Of a DNA stretch of 27,875 nucleotides, positions 6,561-14,740 are shown in pieces. Position numbers and translations under genes: made by a program. The DNA is from RUG11690 sp045616665 (GTDB lineage Bacteria > Bacteroidota > Bacteroidia > Bacteroidales > WCHB1-69): contig JAZLHE010000021.1 of the NCBI GenBank assembly GCA_045616665.1, forward strand, positions 1 to 27,875. Direction: 5' to 3'. The notes under the pieces are model-generated. The model did not search any database and had not been told where the DNA came from. It was given only the letters and a program-made list of their open reading frames with translations. Within the stretch, counting starts at the first letter, position 1; each line of letters opens with the position of its first letter.

Positions 6561-7478
6561 ATGAAAAAACAATTATTTGCCCTTTTCTTAGGCATTGCCT
6601 TCATTTTTTCTTTCGTATCCTGCAACAAATACGAAGAGTCAATGTACAACAAATCCGATTATCAAATCAGATACGTCTGGCACAAAAGCAAAACCGGCGA
6701 TCCCAACGAAACATTCACTTACGACAAACATAATATGCTGACCAGCATCAGTATCGTTGACACCAGCGATGTCAGCGACTTGCATACCGATGCCTTTGAA
6801 TTTACATACAACAAGGACAAAACCGTCAAAAGCATTTCTTACAACAACGGTACAACAACCGAAGTCATCGAGTTTGCTTATTTGAACAAGTATGTGAAAT
6901 ATATGTCTTACGCTGTAAACGGTCAGGTTTATATGATTTCCAACTTCTATCGCGACAATGAGAAAGCTGCCAAGATTGCCCGCATCGTTGAAACCTACGA
7001 ACGCGAATTCTTTGAAGAAATGAGTACGAAATGTCATACGCAATTGTTTGACTACTTTATCGGAAACCGCCAAAGAATTATGGACCTGATGTCGGGAAGT
7101 CAATATAAGGGTCTGTCGTTATACTGTACCAAAACCGTCACTTACGAAGGCGAAAACATCACGATGATCACCGAAGATTATCCTGATTTAAGAAAATCCG
7201 TGTTGACGACAATGACTTACAGCAATATTTTGAATCCTTACCACGGACTCAATTACGTTTACAGCAAAGACCTTCTTGGTTTTTCGAAAAACGCGCTTTC
7301 TTCCAAAATCACATCCATCTACTATGATAAAGAACTGGCAGATATCGAAACTCAAGAATTTTCTTATCCCGATGTCAACAAAGACAAATACCCGCGCATA
7401 TATACCACTTCTTCCAGCAAAAACGCAGGCATTTCCTTTAAAACCTACATCAATTATAATAGTGAATACAAAAAATAA
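6561..7478 (+). CDS. Lipoprotein with YD-like/DUF4595-like beta repeats
   Basis: A 305-residue lipoprotein. The signal peptide ends in a lipobox (SFVSC, Cys21), followed by N22 and K23. The mature part contains tyrosine-rich repeats such as FTYDKHNMLTSISIVD and FEFTYNKDKTVKSISYNNG, similar to the YD-like beta-meander of DUF4595-type Bacteroidota lipoproteins. The exact family is not certain. It is the first gene of an apparent operon and lies only 6 nt before phosphatidylserine decarboxylase, so it may act at the envelope. No catalytic motif is visible. Confidence 0.75.
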   Translation: MKKQLFALFLGIAFIFSFVSCNKYEESMYNKSDYQIRYVWHKSKTGDPNETFTYDKHNMLTSISIVDTSDVSDLHTDAFEFTYNKDKTVKSISYNNGTTTEVIEFAYLNKYVKYMSYAVNGQVYMISNFYRDNEKAAKIARIVETYEREFFEEMSTKCHTQLFDYFIGNRQRIMDLMSGSQYKGLSLYCTKTVTYEGENITMITEDYPDLRKSVLTTMTYSNILNPYHGLNYVYSKDLLGFSKNALSSKITSIYYDKELADIETQEFSYPDVNKDKYPRIYTTSSSKNAGISFKTYINYNSEYKK

Positions 7479-7484
7479 ACAATA

Positions 7485-8141
7485 ATGCATATACAAAGAG
7501 AAGGCATACCGAGTATTTTGGCGATGACCTTATTGGTTGCCGCCATTTTATTCTGTTATTTTTCTTTTGGCATTGTCGTTTGGCCCATCACTATTATTCT
7601 TTGCTGCGGATTGGCTGTATTACTTTTTATGACCGTTCGCTTTTTTCGCAATCCTTGTCGTGTCATCAACAAGGTTAAGAACGGTGTCTTATCCCCTGCC
7701 GACGGAACGATTGTCAACATCAAGGAAGTTTACGAGCCGGAATATTTCAAGGATAATCGTATGATGATTTCCGTCTTTATGTCTGCCCACAATGTTCACG
7801 TCAACAGCTACCCCATAGATGGAACGGTGACCTACGTGGGCTATCATCCGGGCAAATATCTCATTGCCAAAAGACCGAAATCCTCCACCGACAACGAACA
7901 CAATTCGGTAGTGGTCAAACGTGAAGACAATCAGGAGGTACTATTCCGACAGATTGCCGGTTTTGTCGCCCGCCGTATTGTTTGCCACGCCAAGCCAGGG
8001 ATGATTGCCACTCAAGGTGAAGAAATGGGAATGATCAAATTCGGTTCCCGAGTAGATATTTTTCTACCGTTGGATGCTCAAGTATCCGTGCAATTACACG
8101 AAAAAGTAAGGTCAAAAAAGAGCGTTATCGCTTATTTTTAG
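7485..8141 (+). CDS. psd: Phosphatidylserine decarboxylase, short (archaeal-type) proenzyme
   Basis: A 218-residue proenzyme that converts phosphatidylserine to phosphatidylethanolamine at the inner membrane. Two N-terminal membrane segments (about residues 12-50) precede the catalytic part. SPADG (70-74), FMSAHNVHVN (98-107) and the self-cleavage motif FGSR (G187-S188, where Ser becomes the pyruvoyl group) are present. The size and the GS cleavage site match the short Psd class typical of Bacteroidota. No phosphatidylserine synthase gene is adjacent. The gene lies between the lipoprotein (6 nt) and the glycosyltransferase (3 nt), which suggests a shared envelope operon. Confidence 0.93.
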   Translation: MHIQREGIPSILAMTLLVAAILFCYFSFGIVVWPITIILCCGLAVLLFMTVRFFRNPCRVINKVKNGVLSPADGTIVNIKEVYEPEYFKDNRMMISVFMSAHNVHVNSYPIDGTVTYVGYHPGKYLIAKRPKSSTDNEHNSVVVKREDNQEVLFRQIAGFVARRIVCHAKPGMIATQGEEMGMIKFGSRVDIFLPLDAQVSVQLHEKVRSKKSVIAYF

Positions 8142-8144
8142 AAA

Positions 8145-10112
8145 ATGAAGCTCAGCATCGTCATTGTCAATTACAATGTGGAACACTTCCTCGAGCAGTG
8201 CCTGCATTCCGTCTATACCGCTTTAGAAGGTTTGGATGGGGAAGTCTGGGTTGTGGACAACAATTCCGTTGACAGCTCATTGGCAATGCTGAATCGCAAA
8301 TTTCCACAGGTCAAACTCATCGCCAACAAAGAAAACGTGGGATTTGCCCGTGCCAACAACCAAGCCATCAGACAATCCTCAGGCGAGTATGTTTTGCTCC
8401 TCAATCCCGACACGATTGTCGAGCCGGACACTTTCAGCAAGTGCGTTCAATTTATGGACGAACATCCTGATGCCGGTGGTTTGGGGGTCAAGATGTTGGA
8501 CGGAAAAGGCAATTTTCTTCCTGAATCCAAGCGAGGGCTTCCGACTCCCCGCGTGGCTTTTTATAAAATATTCGGTCTGTCGAAACTTTTTCCGAAATCA
8601 AAAAAATTCGGAGCCTACCATCTTACCTATTTAGACAAAGACGAAATTCATTCGGTGGATGTTCTTTCCGGTGCTTTTATGCTGATGCGCAAAAGCGTTC
8701 TGGATCAAGTTGGACTTTTGGATGAAGACTATTTTATGTATGGCGAGGACATTGACTTATCTTATCGCATTACCAAAGGTGGATATAAAAACTACTATTT
8801 TCCCCAAACGCGCATTATCCATTACAAAGGCGAAAGCACAAAAAAAAGCAGTGTCAACTACGTGTACGTGTTTTATAATGCCATGCGTATTTTTGCCGAA
8901 AAGCATTTCTCGCAAAAAAACGCAAAGTTATTTTCCTGGTTGATTAACTTTGCCATCTGGTTTAGGGCATCTTTAGCGATTTTCAGTCGTTTTGTCAAAC
9001 TCATTCTTTTACCGGTCATTGATTTCATTATCATTTATGCGGGTATGTTCGCGCTATCAATGTATTGGGAAATAAACATTCTGGCTGCAAGGAACAGTGC
9101 TTTTCCACCTATCTACCGACGATTTTTCATTCCTTTGTACATATTAATCTGGATTATCGCCATGGCTTGCTGCGGAAGTTACAAAAAGCCCATTACGGCC
9201 AACAAATCTAACCGGGGCATCGTCATTGGCACGATCATTATCTTATTGATATACGCGTTATTGCCTGAAGACTATCGTTTTTCACGAGCCGTCACCATTT
9301 TAGGTGCGATGTGGACGATCTTGTCCGTCAACCTGATACGGTACATTATGCGAAAACTCAACTTGGGCAGCACTTTGTTTGGTGGCAAGGAAAACCGCCG
9401 GATTGCCGTCATTGGCAATCCGGATGAAGCCGAACGCGTGGCCAATCTGGTACGCATCATCAACAAAAAATGCGAGTTTATCGGTTTGGTCAATTATGAT
9501 TCCGAGCGAAATGATTTTCAAGAAAGTTTCCAACATCTCGGCAATTTTCAACAAATTCAAGACATTATCAATATTTATCATATTAACGAAGTTATTTTTT
9601 GTTCCAAGGACATTTCAGCAGACAACATTATCTCTATGATGACGAAATGGCAAGACTTGCAGGTGGAGTACAAGATTGCGCCCAAGGAAAGCGAATCCAT
9701 TATTGGCAGCAACAGCATCAGCACTTCCCACGAATTATACGGCATTCTTGTCAACAGCATCACCAAATCAGGAAATCGCTTCAAAAAACGCCTATTTGAC
9801 CTTATGACAGCCATCGGCTTGCTTCTTTTTATAATCATTGACATTTGGTTTGTCCAAGAGAAAGCCGGCTTTATCGGCAACATTTTTGCCGTGATGACAG
9901 GCCGGAAAAGTTGGGTAGGCCTTCATCCGATAGCAGGGGAAAATCTGCCCGAAATAAAAAGCGGAGTACTCTACGCCACTGATGCTTTCAAATTTAACAG
10001 TCTGGATAATAATATCATTCACAAAGTCAATGTGATGTATATGCAAGACTATTCCTTAAAAAACGACATCAACATCATTTGGTGTGGATTTAAACATCTA
10101 GGCAGACCATAA
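8145..10112 (+). CDS. GT2 glycosyltransferase fused to a degenerate polyprenyl-phosphate sugar transferase-like module
   Basis: A 655-residue multi-domain protein. Residues 1 to about 240 form a GT2 catalytic domain of the rhamnosyltransferase type: SIVIVNYN, VVDNNS, NPDT (the DxD-like site, D89) and GEDIDLSYR (E201, D202). Several membrane segments follow (about 264-400). A Rossmann-like CoA-binding region (RRIAVIGNPDEAE, about 418-535) comes next. The C-terminal segment (545-655) starts like a WcaJ/PglC-type sugar transferase (KKRLFDLMTAIGLLLF) and ends with a D..Y...NDI-like tail. It lacks the acidic catalytic pair and the PGLTG-type motif expected in active enzymes. It probably transfers a sugar to a lipid-linked or envelope glycan, with the C-terminus acting as a membrane or assembly module (inference). 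It overlaps nothing upstream, and its TAA shares one base with the MATE start. Confidence 0.85.
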   Translation: MKLSIVIVNYNVEHFLEQCLHSVYTALEGLDGEVWVVDNNSVDSSLAMLNRKFPQVKLIANKENVGFARANNQAIRQSSGEYVLLLNPDTIVEPDTFSKCVQFMDEHPDAGGLGVKMLDGKGNFLPESKRGLPTPRVAFYKIFGLSKLFPKSKKFGAYHLTYLDKDEIHSVDVLSGAFMLMRKSVLDQVGLLDEDYFMYGEDIDLSYRITKGGYKNYYFPQTRIIHYKGESTKKSSVNYVYVFYNAMRIFAEKHFSQKNAKLFSWLINFAIWFRASLAIFSRFVKLILLPVIDFIIIYAGMFALSMYWEINILAARNSAFPPIYRRFFIPLYILIWIIAMACCGSYKKPITANKSNRGIVIGTIIILLIYALLPEDYRFSRAVTILGAMWTILSVNLIRYIMRKLNLGSTLFGGKENRRIAVIGNPDEAERVANLVRIINKKCEFIGLVNYDSERNDFQESFQHLGNFQQIQDIINIYHINEVIFCSKDISADNIISMMTKWQDLQVEYKIAPKESESIIGSNSISTSHELYGILVNSITKSGNRFKKRLFDLMTAIGLLLFIIIDIWFVQEKAGFIGNIFAVMTGRKSWVGLHPIAGENLPEIKSGVLYATDAFKFNSLDNNIIHKVNVMYMQDYSLKNDINIIWCGFKHLGRP

Positions 10113-11410
10113 TGAACAAGCAAATTCTTCGGTTGGCACTTCCCAACATCATCACCAACATTACCGTTCCACTTTTGGGAATGGTGGACATTGCCATCGT
10201 GGGACATATTGGCAACGCGAGTCATATCGGTGCGATTGCCATCGGTACGATGATATTCAACCTGATTTATTGGAATTTTGGATTTTTGCGAATGGGGACC
10301 AGCGGGTTTACGGCACAGGCATACGGAGCCAACGACTTAGACGAAGCCCTCCGGATTATGGTCCGCGGCATAGCCATTGCCCTATCCGCCGCCCTCTTGC
10401 TCATTCTTCTGCAATATCCCATTGCGCAACTTTGCCAACTCCTCGTTAAGAGCAGTCCCGACGTGATGACTTTGGCCCTCACCTACTTTTTCGTTCGTAT
10501 CTGGGCGGCACCTGCCACATTGGGTCTATATGTTTTCAAAGGATGGTTTATCGGTATGCAGAACTCCAAAACGCCTATGTGGATTGCCATTCTTCTCAAC
10601 ATCATCAATATCGTTTTCAGTCTTCTTTTTGTCATTGTATGGAAGATGGGGATTGTCGGTGTAGCCTTGGGAACCGTTTTGGCACAGTATTCCGGTCTGG
10701 CAATGGCCATTGTGCTTTGGTTCAAGAAATACGGACATTTACGATCCTGCATCGACATCAAGGGAAGTCTTAAGCTGACAGAGATGCGACAATTTTTCAA
10801 AGTCAATGGGGACATTTTTTTGCGCACGCTTTGTCTGGTTGCCGTATTTTCCTTCATTCCTGCCATTTCCGCCTCTATGGGGGACAGTATTTTGGCCGCC
10901 AACACGCTCTTAATGCAGTTGTTCACGCTATTTTCCTACATTATGGATGGTTTTGCCTACGCAGGTGAATCCTTGGTAGGCAGATACATTGGGGCGAAAG
11001 ACAAGCTGATGCTTCGCAAATCCGTTCAATACTTGTTACGTTGGGGAATCATTCTCACCGGTGCATTCACCGTTGCCTACTATTTCTGGGGAGCAGACAT
11101 TTTATCCATTCTCACCAACGACAAAAGCGTCATCGCAGAGGCGATGAACTATATGTTATGGACGATATTAGTGCCTATAACGGGCTTCAGTGCCTTTCTT
11201 TTTGACGGCATTTACATTGGTGCCACCGCCAGCAAACCGATGCGCAATATAATGTTTTTAGCAACAGCAGGATTCTTTGCCGGCTATTACATTCTTTCCC
11301 CCATTTGGGGTAATAATGGACTATGGATTTCCTTCCTCATTTTTCTCAGTTTGCGAGGAGGATTAATGTGGGTTTGGAATCGGAAGATTATTACTGTAAA
11401 AAGTGAATAG
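10112..11410 (+). CDS. MATE family efflux transporter, DinF-like
   Basis: A 432-residue integral membrane protein with about twelve hydrophobic segments. The N-terminal motif PLLGMVDIAIVGHIG, followed by GAIAIGTMIFNLIYW and FLRMGTSGFTAQAYG, is diagnostic of the DinF-type MATE subfamily. MATE proteins use a Na+ or H+ gradient to export cationic or lipidic compounds. The start overlaps the previous stop by one base (TAATG), indicating translational coupling within the operon. The substrate cannot be told from sequence. Being with phospholipid and glycan enzymes may hint at an envelope-related substrate, but this is weak. Confidence 0.92.
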   Translation: MNKQILRLALPNIITNITVPLLGMVDIAIVGHIGNASHIGAIAIGTMIFNLIYWNFGFLRMGTSGFTAQAYGANDLDEALRIMVRGIAIALSAALLLILLQYPIAQLCQLLVKSSPDVMTLALTYFFVRIWAAPATLGLYVFKGWFIGMQNSKTPMWIAILLNIINIVFSLLFVIVWKMGIVGVALGTVLAQYSGLAMAIVLWFKKYGHLRSCIDIKGSLKLTEMRQFFKVNGDIFLRTLCLVAVFSFIPAISASMGDSILAANTLLMQLFTLFSYIMDGFAYAGESLVGRYIGAKDKLMLRKSVQYLLRWGIILTGAFTVAYYFWGADILSILTNDKSVIAEAMNYMLWTILVPITGFSAFLFDGIYIGATASKPMRNIMFLATAGFFAGYYILSPIWGNNGLWISFLIFLSLRGGLMWVWNRKIITVKSE

Positions 11411-11434
11411 AAAATAGAGGGACATTTAAAATAT

Positions 11435-11462
11435 TTAGAGACGGAGTGCACTCCGTCTCTAA
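11435..11462. terminator. Perfect 28-bp palindrome between convergent genes
   Basis: The half TTAGAGACGGAGTG (11435-11448) is followed directly by its exact reverse complement (11449-11462). It lies between the ends of the MATE gene (+) and arcC (-), so it probably terminates transcription from both sides, although no clean T-tract follows immediately on either strand. It may alternatively be a dispersed palindromic repeat. Confidence 0.6.
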
Positions 11463-11486
11463 GGTTAAAAACACAAAATGTTTTTT

Positions 11487-12425
11487 TTATTTCACAATAC
11501 GGGTTCCGCAAGCGGGATTATCCAATTGACCTGCTTCCGTGATAATACATTCATGCCCACCGTGTTCGATGTAATAGATGGCGGCACGCACCTTCGGAGC
11601 CATTGAACCTTCGGTAAAATGACCTTCAGCGAGATACTGTTTTGCCTGAGCAACGGTAATTACATCCAAGGCCTGTTCGTTTTCCTTCTTAAAATTGATA
11701 TACACTTTAGGCACATCTGTCAAGATATAGAACTCGTCGGCACCAATTTGTGAAGCGGTAAGAGCAGAAGCCAAGTCCTTGTCAATAACGGCTTCCACGC
11801 CTCGCAGGAAAGCATTTTCTTCCACCACGGGAATTCCTCCGCCACCGACAGTAACCACGATATTGCCCTTATTGGCCAAATCCTTAACAATATCAATATT
11901 GGTAACCTTCAAAGGTTTGGGAGAAGCGACAACTTTTCGCCATCCGTTACCTTTAGGGTCTTCCTTGAAAACAGAGCCTGTTGCCGCGGCATATTCATCG
12001 GCTTCTGCCTTGGTATAATATGGACCGACAGGTTTCGTCGGGTTGGCGAACATCGGATCGTTTTTATCCACAACGACACTGGTTACCAAAGTTACCACAT
12101 TTCTGTCAATATTTTCTTTGGCAAAAACATTTCTAAAACCTTGTTCAATCAAATAGCCGATAGAACCTTGGGTTTCGGACACGCAGAAATCCATAGGCAT
12201 AGCTTCGAGATTAAAGACTTTTTTACCGGCTTCGTGTTGAAGCATCACATTTCCGACTTGAGGTCCATTGCCGTGTCCAATGACGATATTGTAACCTTGT
12301 TTAACAAGATTTATCAATGATTGGCAAGTTGCGGTAACATTATCAATTTGTTCCTTATAAGTTCCTTTTTGTTTGCTTCTAAGCAGAGCGTTTCCTCCGA
12401 ATGCGATTACTGCAAGTTTTGTCAT
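11487..12425 (-). CDS. arcC: Carbamate kinase
   Basis: A 312-residue enzyme that interconverts carbamoyl phosphate + ADP with ATP + ammonia + CO2. Family motifs are clear: LAVIAFGGNALL at the N-terminus, GHGNGPQVGN, SETQGSIGYLIEQ, VTVGGGGIPV and DKDLASALTASQIGADEFYILTDV. The frame extends nine codons upstream, but the ATG at 12423-12425 gives the standard N-terminus and length. No arginine deiminase or ornithine carbamoyltransferase gene is in the window, so it is an orphan arcC here. It follows pepO on the same strand, separated by a hairpin terminator, so it should have its own promoter. A TTG with a T-rich -7-like stretch overlaps the terminator region but is not convincing. Confidence 0.94.
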   Translation of the reverse strand: MTKLAVIAFGGNALLRSKQKGTYKEQIDNVTATCQSLINLVKQGYNIVIGHGNGPQVGNVMLQHEAGKKVFNLEAMPMDFCVSETQGSIGYLIEQGFRNVFAKENIDRNVVTLVTSVVVDKNDPMFANPTKPVGPYYTKAEADEYAAATGSVFKEDPKGNGWRKVVASPKPLKVTNIDIVKDLANKGNIVVTVGGGGIPVVEENAFLRGVEAVIDKDLASALTASQIGADEFYILTDVPKVYINFKKENEQALDVITVAQAKQYLAEGHFTEGSMAPKVRAAIYYIEHGGHECIITEAGQLDNPACGTRIVK

Positions 12426-12464
12426 AGTATTCAATTTGCTTTTGACTATCAAAAAAATAAATTT

Positions 12465-12488
12465 GCTTAGGGTTTTGCAACCCTAAGC
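12465..12488 (-). terminator. Rho-independent terminator after the M13 peptidase gene
   Basis: A 10-bp perfect stem (GCTTAGGGTT at 12465-12474 against 12479-12488) with a 4-base loop. On the minus strand it is followed by AAATTTA and a run of seven T residues. It lies 37 bp past the pepO stop and ahead of arcC. Confidence 0.8.
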
Positions 12489-12525
12489 CATTCCATAAAA
12501 ATTATTGTTGAGTTAAAAGTTTATC

Positions 12526-14580
12526 TTACCAAATGTGAGCTCTTTCTTCTGGGGCGACATACATCTTATCACCTGGTTTAACATTGAATGCTTCGATAAA
12601 TCCATCAATATGAGGCAAAGTAGCATTCACACGCCATTTACCCAATGAATGGGGATCTTCCGTCGTACGGCGAACGATTTCCTCATCACGAATATTATTG
12701 GCCCACACATTAGCGTAGGCAATAAAGAAACGTTGGTTGGCAGTAAAGCCATCCATATCTTCCTGAATGCCACCTTCGGTCTTGGCTTTCTGCAAAGCTT
12801 GGTAAGCGATGTTCAAGCCACCATTGTCGGCAATATTTTCTCCCAAGGTAAATTGACCGTTAGCGAAGAGACCGGGAGCCACTTCAACACGATTGAAATA
12901 ATCCACCAACACCTGGGCACGAGCGGTAAAATTATCAGCATCCTCAGGTCTCCACCAATTGTTCAGATTACCCATCTTGTCGTAATTACGACCTTGGTCA
13001 TCGAAGCCGTGAGTCATTTCGTGGCCGATAACCACGCCGATAGCGCCATAATTGACAGCATCATCGGCATTCATATCAAAGAATGGCGGCTGAAGGATAC
13101 CGGCTGGGAAGCAGATTTCGTTGGTAGTTGGGTTATAATAAGCGTTGACAGTCTGAGGAGTCATCAGCCATTCGCTTGGATCAACCGGTTTTCCGATTTT
13201 CGCCAGTTGATAAGCGTTTTCGAAGCGACGGGCACGCACCACGTTGGCATAATAACTGTCTTTTTTCACTTCAAGGGAAGCATAGTCTCTCCATTTTTCG
13301 GGATAACCGATTTTAACGATCATAGCGTCCAGTTTTTCCTTAGCTAGCATTTTGGTTGAATCGCTCATCCAGGCGGCAGTTTGAATACGTTCGCCCAAAG
13401 AAGCCTGCAAATTGGACACCAGCTTGGTCATACGTTCTTTGGCAGAAGCAGGGAAATATTTTTCCACATAAAGTTGTCCCACAGCTTCACCCAAGCATCC
13501 GTCAACGGTATTGACCACACGTTTCCAACGAGGTTTGTTTTCAACGGTACCGGACAGCACTTTGCCGTAGAAATTGAAATCGGCATCAACAAATTCCTTG
13601 CTCAAATAAGGAGCCGCGCTATTGATGACATTCCAGGCCAAATAAGCTTTAATGGTATTCAAATCAGTAGCAGTCAATATTTTATTCAATGCAATCAAAT
13701 AATCCACCTGACCTACATTCACGCTTTCCAATTTTTGCAGACCGATTATTTGAAGATAATTTTTCATATCCAAAACGGGAATCATCTTTTGCAATTCCGC
13801 GACAGTCTTGATATTATGCGTTTTGAAAGGATCACGGAGCGTATTTTTATCCATAAACTTCTGAGCCATATCGGTTTCGAGTTTGAGGACGGATTTAGCC
13901 AACTGGTCTTCCTTAGCGTTCATATCTACCATTTGACTATAGTTAGAAATACGGAACATTTCGGTCATTAGGGCCACGTATTGATCGCGGGTATTTTGCT
14001 GAGAAGCTGTCAAATAGTAATCACGGTCACCGATACCGAGGCCGCTTTGCCAAACCCAAGCGATAGTCATACTGCTGTTATCGGGATCGGCTTCGCCAAA
14101 AATGCCGAGAAATGGATTTAAACCTTCGAGGCACATATTGGCCAAAACGGAAGACAATTCCTTCTTGTCCTTAATGTTAGCGATGGCTTGCAACTCTTCC
14201 TTCAATGGTTCGGCGCCTTGTTTTTCAATGGCAACGGTATCCATACCCATATTGTACAGGTCACCGATTTTTTGAGCCACAGAACCCTTTTTATTTTGAG
14301 CGGCGGCGGCTTCAGTAATGATTTCTTTCAGTTGAATTTGATTATTTTCCGCGAGGACATCAAAACTTCCGTAACGGGAATATTCGTCTTTGAGGGGATT
14401 ATTTTTCATCCAACCACCGCAGGCAAACTGGTAAAAATCTTCCATAGGAGAAACCGTGGTGTCCAGATTTTCCAAAATAATACCCGATGAAAGGGTTGGT
14501 TCTTCGGCATTCTGCTTTGATTTACATCCCACAAGGCATAAAATAGAACACATAACCACAGGAATTGCAAGTTTTTTCAT
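12526..14580 (-). CDS. pepO: M13 family (neprilysin/PepO-like) zinc metallopeptidase, lipoprotein
   Basis: A 684-residue endopeptidase. A lipoprotein signal (CLVGC, Cys19) places it on a membrane facing the periplasm or outside. The N-terminal M13 domain begins with PMEDFYQFACGGWMKNN. The catalytic domain carries NAYYNPTTNEICFPAGILQPPFF, the zinc site HEMTH (520-524, catalytic E521), GENIADNGG (with E581 as third zinc ligand), a late PHIDGFIEAFNVKPGDKMY motif and a C-terminal Trp. All catalytic elements are intact and the length is normal for the family. M13 enzymes cleave oligopeptides; a host- or nutrition-related role is possible but not shown. Transcribed alone from a perfect -7 element at 14640-14647. 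Confidence 0.95.
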   Translation of the reverse strand: MKKLAIPVVMCSILCLVGCKSKQNAEEPTLSSGIILENLDTTVSPMEDFYQFACGGWMKNNPLKDEYSRYGSFDVLAENNQIQLKEIITEAAAAQNKKGSVAQKIGDLYNMGMDTVAIEKQGAEPLKEELQAIANIKDKKELSSVLANMCLEGLNPFLGIFGEADPDNSSMTIAWVWQSGLGIGDRDYYLTASQQNTRDQYVALMTEMFRISNYSQMVDMNAKEDQLAKSVLKLETDMAQKFMDKNTLRDPFKTHNIKTVAELQKMIPVLDMKNYLQIIGLQKLESVNVGQVDYLIALNKILTATDLNTIKAYLAWNVINSAAPYLSKEFVDADFNFYGKVLSGTVENKPRWKRVVNTVDGCLGEAVGQLYVEKYFPASAKERMTKLVSNLQASLGERIQTAAWMSDSTKMLAKEKLDAMIVKIGYPEKWRDYASLEVKKDSYYANVVRARRFENAYQLAKIGKPVDPSEWLMTPQTVNAYYNPTTNEICFPAGILQPPFFDMNADDAVNYGAIGVVIGHEMTHGFDDQGRNYDKMGNLNNWWRPEDADNFTARAQVLVDYFNRVEVAPGLFANGQFTLGENIADNGGLNIAYQALQKAKTEGGIQEDMDGFTANQRFFIAYANVWANNIRDEEIVRRTTEDPHSLGKWRVNATLPHIDGFIEAFNVKPGDKMYVAPEERAHIW

Positions 14581-14608
14581 TATCTAACCATTTATAATTC
14601 AACATTTT

Positions 14609-14631
14609 GCAATAAAAATTGCTTTTTTTTT
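14609..14631 (+). terminator. Small hairpin with T-run in the pepO leader
   Basis: GCAAT (14609-14613) and ATTGC (14618-14622) enclose AAAA and are followed by nine T residues on the plus strand. It lies inside the predicted 5' leader of pepO (minus strand). With only a 5-bp stem its role is doubtful; it could shape the leader RNA or be chance in AT-rich DNA. Confidence 0.25.
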
Positions 14632-14639
14632 ACGGATTG

Positions 14640-14647
14640 CAAATATA
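14640..14647 (-). promoter_or_regulatory. -7 element for the M13 peptidase gene
   Basis: TATATTTG on the minus strand is a perfect TAnnTTTG element. It implies a leader of about 50 nt before the ATG at 14580. The nearest TTTG upstream is 14 bp away, shorter than usual. Confidence 0.55.
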
Positions 14648-14709
14648 CAAAAAATTCGGTGCAAACACTTTTTTTTCAAGAAAGTGGATTCATATTGATT
14701 TTTTTTTTA

Positions 14710-14717
14710 TAATTTTG
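14710..14717 (+). promoter_or_regulatory. -7 element for the GT5-like/DUF4270 genes
   Basis: TAATTTTG is a perfect TAnnTTTG element 23 nt before the ATG at 14741. No well-spaced -33 element is visible in the T-rich stretch upstream. Confidence 0.5.
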
Positions 14718-14740
14718 CAGTTTGAAATAAAAATACATAA

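Noticed and set aside
12649..13971. Long plus-strand frames (232 and 196 residues) inside pepO
   Set aside because: They are antisense to a complete M13 peptidase with intact motifs; codon-structure shadows.
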